Shown: positions 58,192-64,000 of the stretch, in pieces
Position numbering within the stretch: the first letter of the stretch is position 1
How the letters are laid out: the number at the start of each line of letters is the position of its first letter
From: Thermoleophilia bacterium
GTDB taxonomy: Bacteria > Actinomycetota > Thermoleophilia > Gaiellales > SKUG01
Length of the DNA stretch: 64,000 nt
Direction: 5' to 3'
Assembly (NCBI GenBank): GCA_025964555.1
Contig: JAOPYQ010000020.1
Span: 28,365 to 92,364 of the forward strand
Translations under genes and position numbers: made by a program
The notes under the pieces: model-generated
What the model was told of the DNA's origin: nothing
Database searches by the model: none
The model's input: only the letters and a program-made list of their open reading frames with translations

Positions 58192-61100
58192 TCACCATTC
58201 CAGCGCGTCGCCCACCGCGCCCGCGGCCCGCGTCTCGCCCAGTCGCACGACCTGCTGATCGGGCGGCGTCGCAGGGTGCATCCCACCAATGACGCGGCGC
58301 AGGAGCTCGACGTTCGCCTGGATGCGGCCCACCTGCGCGTAGTCGGGATGCGTCGAATATCCCCGCACCTCGCCGCGTCGCGTGTGCCCGGCCAGGCGCT
58401 CCAGGTTCACGTCGATGAGCCGTCGCGTCTCGTCCCACAGGCCACTCATCGGGATCGGCACCTCGGCGGGGCGCTGCACGTCGCGGGCGCGGAACAGGAA
58501 GTCGCGCGCCATCGTGAAGGCCTTCGGTCCCGAGAATGCGCCGAGCTGTCCTTCGAGCGCCAGCTGCTCGAACGGTGGGCGGTCCAGCCAGCGTGCATCC
58601 GCTTCGCGGATCTCGGCGAGCGAGACACCCTTCGGGAAGCTGCCGCTGTCGATCGCCGCCCGGATCTGCGCGCGTCGTTCGGTCACCTGCGAACCGTCGA
58701 GCAGTCGGTTGCGCACGAGGTCGATCGTGGTCGAGTCGGTCGTCAGCGGCGTCCTCGACGAGAGGGCCTCCCGCAGCGGCTCGAACAGTTCGCCGAGGCG
58801 CCCTGCCTTGAGCAGCCCGCCGCGCGCATCGGCATCGAGGACCGCGCGCAGGCGACCGAGCGCTGCCTCGTCGAACGTTCCCGACGCAGGCGAGGCCGCG
58901 TCGTAGAGCGCCGCCTCGAGCCGAGGAAGGTCGGCCGCCACACCATCGGCGTGCAGCCGCCACGCATCGACGATACGAGCCCAGGTCCCTCGATCGACCG
59001 GCCGGCGGCTGACCCCGGCCTCGACGAGGTCGGCGATCGACGCCACGCCCGATGGCATGCTCGCGAAGCCGAGCGTGTTCCAGCCGGCATCGAAGTCGAT
59101 GAACGTCTGCAGCGTGCGCCACTCGGCCACGGACAGCGTCGCCGGGTCCCGGTCGACGAGCGAGCGCACCGCGTTCGTGAGCGCGCCCGGCTTCGACAGC
59201 TCCGGATCGAACTGCAGGCGCCAGGCCCTGAACGCGCGCTCCGTCTGTGGCATCGCGATCGGCAGTCCTTCGGCGGCACGTGCAGCCGTCACTTCGAGCG
59301 CATCCACGCCGCTGATGTGTCGCGGCGCACGAAGCGTCGAACCCGCCACATCGATCATGGTGCCGACCTCGCGCCACTCCGCCGGCGACAGCGACGACGG
59401 TTCGCGGCTGGCATATCCGCGCGCGGCCTCCAGGAGCCGCTCCTGGCTCGACCAGCGACCCGTCATGTGCGCGCTCCACGCCCCCAGCAGGCGTCGCGCG
59501 GCGAGGCGCATGTCGTCGCCACCGTGCATCATCGAGGTCGCGATGATCTCCGCGCTCGGCGCCGACATGAGATATCGCGGGCCGTCGAGCACCGTCCTCG
59601 AGCTGTCCAGCTCGAGCAGCGCGCGCATGCGCGCCCAGTCGTTCGGACCGAGCTCGCCCGGCGCACGTTCCACGAGCTCGCGCATCGCGCCGTGCAGGCG
59701 CGCGGTGTCGGACACCAGGTCGTCGATCGACAGCGCCGCCCGCGCGAAGGCGAGCCTCGTCGAACCCTCGACGCTTCGGCGCTCGCTGGCGTGGCGCCGT
59801 GCCATGCCACCCAGGTCCGGCTTGTGGATCGTCGGCTGCAGCGCATCGATCATCTCGGCAGGCGCGCCATCCACGAGCGCGCCCATGCGCGACCACTCAG
59901 TTCGCGAGAGCGTCTCGGGTTCGCGGCGCAGCAACCCGTGCAGCTCCTGCCGACGAACGTCCTCCGCGATCGCGCCCGGGCCCACGATCGTACGCCACGC
60001 CTCGACGTAGCGACCGCGCTCGGCCGCGGCGTTGCGGCCACCATCGGTGCCGAGCACGCGATACAGCGACTGCGTGTTGTGCAGCGAACGCGGGCCGCGC
60101 AGGATCGAGCCGTCCGGGTCTGCGTCGAGCAGCGTGCGCATGCGGCTCCAGTCGCGCGGCTGCAGCTCGCTCGGATCACGGGAGACGATCGCCGCGAACT
60201 CCCCGACCATGCGCTGGGCTGCGGGGTCGACCACCGCGTCGCTGCGGGGCACGATCGCATCCCACGCGGTGACGTAGCGCTGCATCGCCTGGACCGCGCC
60301 GTCACGCCCGCGGATGCCGTCGCGTACGATGCGCTCGACACTGCGCGCGCCATCGATCGTGCGCGGGATGCCGAGCGGCGAGCCGGCGGCTGCATCGGAC
60401 TGCAGGGTCGTCTCCATCGCGCGCCAGTCCTGCGTGGACCACGTCGCCGGGTCGCGGTCGAGCAGGCTCCGGAGACTTGGCGCAGCCGGCACGGCGTCCA
60501 CCGCTGCGGCAGTCGCGGCGTTCGCGGTCGGGATCGTCGCATCGATCGCGGCCCGATGCTCGGTAACTGCCGTCGCGAACTGCGCTCGCAGGGCGTCGTC
60601 GCCGCCTCTCGAGAGGACATCGACTGCCTCGGCAAGTGATCGCTCGCCGATGGATCGCGGAAGCCGCCACGTCGCATCGGCGCCCGCGCCGACCAGGACG
60701 TGCAGCTCCGCCGCATCGATCGCCGACATCTGCGCCGGATCCGCCCCCACGAGCTGCTCGATGCGCGCAGCCACGGCATCGGTATCGCGGAGCAGGCCGT
60801 GCTGCTGGGCGAACGGGCGCTGCAGCAGCCGCACGTGCGCGGCGGCGTCGCCAGCCGGGAGGTCGAACGGATACAGCGGGCGTGCATCGAGCTTGAGCGG
60901 CGGCAGCTCGAGCGCCGCGCGCAGTTCGATCGCGCTGCGCAGCTCGTCGATCGCACTCGCCCCGAGCGAACGTGGCTGCACGCCGCGCAGCTCGGTCAGC
61001 ACGCGCTCGGTGTCGTTGCTGATCGACCCGCGCACGTCGCCCGCGGTGGATCGCAGCGTGTTGCGAATGGTCTGTCCAGCTCGATGGATGTGGTCGATCG

Positions 61101-61374
61101 ACGGTCGCGGCGAGGACGCGGAATCCACCAGCGACGCGGCCTTCTGCACCACTGCGAGCCGGTCCTTGATGAGCAGCTCGACCGGGTCGTCGCCCAGCAG
61201 CTCGACGGCCTCCTTCGCCGCTGCGCCGATCGAGGACGCTTCGGCCGACAACGCGCCGATCTCGGCGCCGTTGAAGAATCGTGGCACCGTGGCGTCCGCG
61301 AGGCTCGAACCGCGCGTGGACAGCTGCTCGACCGTGCCGAGCACCTTCGCCATGGTGGACGGATCCACCCTCAT
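58192..61374 (-). CDS. Giant repeat protein 3 (1060 residues, terminal LEW)
   Basis: A soluble protein of no known family. At least six units of about 105 residues have the signature R(D/E)P..L...(D/E)W.RM..L.D.D, then GPR.(L/I) (for example LVDRDPATLSVAEWRTLQTF and IVSRDPSELQPRDWSRMRTL). The C-terminal domain contains GYSTHPDYAQVGRIQANVEL and the protein ends GAVGDALEW. ATG 61374 is preferred: it lies downstream of the mapped promoter motif and follows GGGGTG by eight bases; the longer frame starting at 61494 would begin upstream of the promoter. It is second to none in its unit and faces away from pfkB. Confidence 0.72.
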   Translation of the reverse strand: MRVDPSTMAKVLGTVEQLSTRGSSLADATVPRFFNGAEIGALSAEASSIGAAAKEAVELLGDDPVELLIKDRLAVVQKAASLVDSASSPRPSIDHIHRAGQTIRNTLRSTAGDVRGSISNDTERVLTELRGVQPRSLGASAIDELRSAIELRAALELPPLKLDARPLYPFDLPAGDAAAHVRLLQRPFAQQHGLLRDTDAVAARIEQLVGADPAQMSAIDAAELHVLVGAGADATWRLPRSIGERSLAEAVDVLSRGGDDALRAQFATAVTEHRAAIDATIPTANAATAAAVDAVPAAPSLRSLLDRDPATWSTQDWRAMETTLQSDAAAGSPLGIPRTIDGARSVERIVRDGIRGRDGAVQAMQRYVTAWDAIVPRSDAVVDPAAQRMVGEFAAIVSRDPSELQPRDWSRMRTLLDADPDGSILRGPRSLHNTQSLYRVLGTDGGRNAAAERGRYVEAWRTIVGPGAIAEDVRRQELHGLLRREPETLSRTEWSRMGALVDGAPAEMIDALQPTIHKPDLGGMARRHASERRSVEGSTRLAFARAALSIDDLVSDTARLHGAMRELVERAPGELGPNDWARMRALLELDSSRTVLDGPRYLMSAPSAEIIATSMMHGGDDMRLAARRLLGAWSAHMTGRWSSQERLLEAARGYASREPSSLSPAEWREVGTMIDVAGSTLRAPRHISGVDALEVTAARAAEGLPIAMPQTERAFRAWRLQFDPELSKPGALTNAVRSLVDRDPATLSVAEWRTLQTFIDFDAGWNTLGFASMPSGVASIADLVEAGVSRRPVDRGTWARIVDAWRLHADGVAADLPRLEAALYDAASPASGTFDEAALGRLRAVLDADARGGLLKAGRLGELFEPLREALSSRTPLTTDSTTIDLVRNRLLDGSQVTERRAQIRAAIDSGSFPKGVSLAEIREADARWLDRPPFEQLALEGQLGAFSGPKAFTMARDFLFRARDVQRPAEVPIPMSGLWDETRRLIDVNLERLAGHTRRGEVRGYSTHPDYAQVGRIQANVELLRRVIGGMHPATPPDQQVVRLGETRAAGAVGDALEW

Positions 61375-61452
61375 GCTGTGCGCACCCCGCGTGGCACTGC
61401 GTCGCAACCCCCTGCCGGCACGCAGCATCCCCCCGATGCGACGGCCTGCCTG

Positions 61453-61482
61453 TATGTCGTGTGAGGCCCGAAACGGTGTTGC
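61453..61482 (-). promoter_or_regulatory. Shared promoter motif, giant protein 3
   Basis: On the minus strand: GCAAC, 19 bases, GACATA, then CAGGCAGGCCG. The leader includes GGGGTTGCGAC (61401-61411), related to GGGGTTGGCGAC of giant protein 1 and the AAA+ gene. Confidence 0.65.
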
Positions 61483-61514
61483 AGATCCCGCCACATCGGA
61501 TACACCCCCTCGAT

Positions 61515-62357
61515 ATGGCGCGCGTCCTGGTCACCGGCTTCATCTCGATCGACTTCATCGCCCACGTGGAGGGGTTCGCGTCGACGAGCGTGCCGGAACA
61601 GGCCACCGACCTCGATGTCGCCTGTGGCGGCCGCGCCGCCAACCAGGCGATGGCCCTCACCGCGATCGAGGGCGAGGTCTCGCTCCTCGCGCGCGTGGGC
61701 ACCGACGAGCACGCCACGCTGCTCACCGAGGAGCTGCTCGAGATCGGCGTGGGCACGGAGTTCGTGCAGCAGGCGCCGAGCCCGACCGGCATCCGACTCA
61801 TCACCGAGCTCGGCGACGGCACGCGCCAGATCACCGTGTTCCGCGGCGCGAACGACTATCTCTCCGTGGACGATCTCAACCGTCGCGCGGAGGCGTTCCG
61901 CCAAGTCGGCGCGGTCGGCGTGACCACCGAACCCGCGGGCGCGGTCGCGCTGCGTGCCCTCGAGATCGCGGCCCAGGGCCAGATCCCGACGGTGCTCACG
62001 CATGCCGCGAGCGCGAAGCCCGTCTCCGACCGCCTGCTCGCCAACGCGAGCGTGGTGGTCACCTCCGACTCCACCTGCTCGGGGCTGCTCGATCCGGGTG
62101 TCGCGAAGGAGCATCCCGAAGCGTCGCTGCGCGCGCTCGTGCAGCGCGGCGCGCCTGCGGTGGTGCTGCTTTCACAGACACGAGCCCTGCTGGCAACGGC
62201 GACCGACGTTCGTGAGGTCGCTTCGCCGGGTCGACTCGACACCGAGGACGCGGTCGACGCGTTCGTGGCGGGCCTGCTCCAGGGACTCGCCGAGGGCGAG
62301 GCGCTCGAGCCTGCCGTGCTGCGCGGCGTGCGCACCGGCTGCCTGCTCGTCGACTGA
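61515..62357 (+). CDS. PfkB-family kinase-like protein with altered GAGD motif
   Basis: A 280-residue ribokinase-fold protein: VLVTGFISIDFIAHVEGFAS, VACGGRAANQAMALTAIEGE (sugar-binding GG motif), VSLLARVGTDEHATLL and TGIRLITELGDG. The catalytic anion-hole motif, normally DTTGAGDAF, here reads DTEDAVDAFVAGLL: the general-base Asp is kept, but both glycines are lost. Activity is doubtful; the substrate is unknown. It lies between giant proteins 3 and 4 and its stop is four bases from the latter's stop. Confidence 0.8.
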   Translation: MARVLVTGFISIDFIAHVEGFASTSVPEQATDLDVACGGRAANQAMALTAIEGEVSLLARVGTDEHATLLTEELLEIGVGTEFVQQAPSPTGIRLITELGDGTRQITVFRGANDYLSVDDLNRRAEAFRQVGAVGVTTEPAGAVALRALEIAAQGQIPTVLTHAASAKPVSDRLLANASVVVTSDSTCSGLLDPGVAKEHPEASLRALVQRGAPAVVLLSQTRALLATATDVREVASPGRLDTEDAVDAFVAGLLQGLAEGEALEPAVLRGVRTGCLLVD

Positions 62358-62360
62358 TCG

Positions 62361-64000
62361 CTACCAGGTGAGCAGGTCTGCACCTGTCGCCGCGTCCGTC
62401 GCGACGGCATCGGTGGCCGCTCCCGCGCCGGCAGCGGAGGGGATCGGCGCAGCAACGGACGTCGCCGGTGCGCTGCGTCGCACGATCTCGCCGAGCAGCT
62501 CGCCGTTCGAGGCGATGCGTCCGATCTCGCCGAACTCGGGATAGCGTGAATAGCCGTCGTGCTTCTGGCCCTGCATGCGGGCGACGTTGTCGCGGACGAG
62601 TTCGAGCGTGGTGTCGCGCAGCTGTACCGCGCGCGGCTCGGTGAGCGTCAGCGACGCCAGTTCCGCGCGGACGAGTTCGATCTCGGCGAGCTGGTCGGCG
62701 GCGCCCGTCTCGGCCTTGTCACGGAGCGCTCGCACGGCCGCCGAGAGGATCGAGGTGCGGTCGATGCCGAGCCTCGCGAGCTCATCGGAGCGGCCGGTCA
62801 CCAGTCGGAGCGTCTCGACCCCGACCGTCTCGCCAGCACGCAGTCGCATGGCGAGCGCGGAGAGGCCCTCGGGCGAGTTCGTGTAGGCCCACGTTCGCAG
62901 CTGGTCGATCTGGGTCTCGCTGCTGACACCGGTGCGCGACATCGAGCGATAGTCGAGCGTGGGCAGCCCCGGAGCCTTCGCGGATTCCATGCCCGACAGC
63001 ACGTGCAGTCGCATCATGTCGTCGCTGGTGAGCTCGTCGAGCGGCTTCACGGCGATCGCGGTGACCTCGTCGAGCAGCGACTTCGCGGTGATCGCGGGGT
63101 CGTGCTCGATCTCCGCCCGCGCGCTCCACGTGCGGAGCTCGTCGAGTGCCTGGCTGGCACTGGTTCCCGCGTAATTCCACCCGGCGAGGTCGCGGAGCTG
63201 GTAGTCGTGCAGGCGGGGCATGCCGAGCGCCTTGGCGCCCGTGACGTCGTTGAGGAACGCGAGCCGACGCATGTCGGAGGCGGTGACATCGGCGTCTGCC
63301 TTGTCGATGATCGTGCGGACCTCCGAACGGAGCGTGTCCGCGGTGATCGCAGGATCCGCGTCGATGTCGAGGCGCTGGATCCAGCTGCGGAGATCGTCCA
63401 GCTGGGCCGAGGCGTTGCTGCCGCCGTAGCCGTAACTGACCAGGTCGCGAAGCGTGTAGTCGCGCACCTTCGGCATCTCGAGCGACTTGGCGCCGGTGAT
63501 GTCGTTGAGGAGCGACAGCCGCTTGATGTCGTCCGTCGTGATGTCGGCGTTGTCCTTCGCGAGCAGGGATCGGACGTCGGCGCGGAGCGTGTCGCGGGTG
63601 ATCGATGCGTCGGCGTCGATGTCGAGGCGCCGGGTCCAGGCGCGCAGCTCGTCGAGCTGGCGCGTCGCGTTGCTGCCACCGTAGCCGTAGGTGACGAGGT
63701 CGCGCAGCGAGTAGTCGCGTGTCGCGGGCATCTCGAGCGACTTGGCGCCGGTGATGTCGTTGAGGAGGGACAGACGCTTGATGTCGTCGAGCGTGACGTC
63801 GACGTCTGCCTTGCCGATGATCGCCCGCACCTCGGTGCGCAGCGTGTCGCGGGTGATCGCCGGGTCCGCGTCGATGTCGAGCCGCTGGATCCATGCGCGC
63901 AGGTCGTCGAGCTGGTGCGACGCGCTGCTGCCGCCGTAGCCGTAGCTGACGAGGTCGCGCAGCGAGGTGTCGCGCAGCTTCGGCATCTCGAGCGCCTTGG
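62361..64000 (-). CDS. Giant repeat protein 4 (N-terminal part outside window, terminal LTW)
   Basis: At least 546 residues, open at the right edge: reading upstream of the nominal Met at 63986 gives KALEMPKLRD, the same repeat as inside, so the gene continues beyond base 64000. Units of 85 residues carry DADPAITRDTLR.EVR.II.KAD.DVT..DI, RLSLLNDITGAKSLEMP and YSLRDLVTYGYGGSNATRQL. The C-terminal domain is shared with giants 1 and 2 (HDGYSRYPEFGEIGRIASNG), followed by an Ala/Thr/Pro linker and the ending ATGADLLTW. Confidence 0.75.
   Translation of the reverse strand, partial: KALEMPKLRDTSLRDLVSYGYGGSSASHQLDDLRAWIQRLDIDADPAITRDTLRTEVRAIIGKADVDVTLDDIKRLSLLNDITGAKSLEMPATRDYSLRDLVTYGYGGSNATRQLDELRAWTRRLDIDADASITRDTLRADVRSLLAKDNADITTDDIKRLSLLNDITGAKSLEMPKVRDYTLRDLVSYGYGGSNASAQLDDLRSWIQRLDIDADPAITADTLRSEVRTIIDKADADVTASDMRRLAFLNDVTGAKALGMPRLHDYQLRDLAGWNYAGTSASQALDELRTWSARAEIEHDPAITAKSLLDEVTAIAVKPLDELTSDDMMRLHVLSGMESAKAPGLPTLDYRSMSRTGVSSETQIDQLRTWAYTNSPEGLSALAMRLRAGETVGVETLRLVTGRSDELARLGIDRTSILSAAVRALRDKAETGAADQLAEIELVRAELASLTLTEPRAVQLRDTTLELVRDNVARMQGQKHDGYSRYPEFGEIGRIASNGELLGEIVRRSAPATSVAAPIPSAAGAGAATDAVATDAATGADLLTW
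63170..64000 (-). repeat. 255-base tandem coding repeats in giant protein 4
   Basis: The GTAGCCGTA anchor occurs at 63426, 63681 and 63936, exactly 255 bases apart, with a more diverged unit near 63171. The array continues past the window edge. Confidence 0.85.

Noticed and set aside
61375..61494. N-terminal extension of giant protein 3 from ATG 61494
   Set aside because: This start would lie upstream of the promoter motif at 61453-61482; the extension is Arg-rich and has no counterpart in the other giant proteins.
1..64000. tRNA, rRNA, riboswitch or phage integration site
   Set aside because: I looked through the intergenic regions and saw no cloverleaf, T-box, known riboswitch core or integrase gene; a covariance-model scan would be needed to exclude weak cases.

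Overview
The window is about 70% GC, with heavy use of GTG and TTG starts, many 4-base stop/start overlaps and many genes that look leaderless. These traits, together with the gene families present (SNF2 plus SWIM pair, AbiEi/DUF559-type protein, RNase PH next to RdgB), point to an actinobacterium (Actinomycetota). A deep-branching class such as Thermoleophilia or Acidimicrobiia is possible, but the sequence alone does not settle it.

Region 1 (1-19.7 kb) is mostly housekeeping and accessory metabolism. It holds rph-rdgB-sanA-like on the minus strand, a short sigma-like protein, a PAS protein, a TetR regulator, and a tightly coupled nlpC/P60 - murD-like - lysW-like - threonine-synthase-like operon. 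A PstS-like binding protein, a MASE1/PAS histidine kinase, citrate synthase, an SNF2 helicase with its SWIM partner, an ATP-grasp enzyme and a DsbA-family protein follow.

Region 2 (19.8-28.7 kb) is a cell-envelope-like block. It has two related lysyl-oxidase-like proteins (one with a His-rich stretch), a five-gene overlapping operon of single-pass membrane proteins with long Ser/Thr-rich helical or coiled-coil ectodomains, and a membrane-anchored protein built of DPA(A/T)G repeats.

Region 3 (28.7-39.1 kb) is metabolic: a rhodanese, a LuxC/LuxE pair around an FMN glutamate-synthase-like protein, QueD-QueE, a VapBC-type toxin-antitoxin pair, DUF899, and proline dehydrogenase with a class III aminotransferase.

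Region 4 (39.3-64 kb) is the most unusual. It encodes four giant proteins (1174, 1600, 1060 and more than 546 residues). All share a C-terminal domain with a GY-x3-P-(D/E)-(Y/F) signature, followed by a low-complexity linker and a terminal Trp (LTW or LEW). Interleaved are a ClpA/ClpB-like double AAA+ ATPase with a non-standard N-domain, a small helical partner, an FAD oxidoreductase fused to a domain resembling that partner, a stand-alone copy of the tail domain, and membrane or low-complexity proteins.

Seven transcription units in regions 2 and 4 share a promoter-like motif: GNAAC, 18-19 bases, then GAYA followed by C(A/C)GGT or a close variant. An eighth, weaker copy precedes the lysyl-oxidase-like pair. 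This argues that the membrane/coiled-coil operon and the giant-protein/AAA+ genes form one co-regulated and apparently undescribed system. Two families of dispersed palindromic elements sit between genes, and one family flanks the AbiEi/DUF559-like gene.
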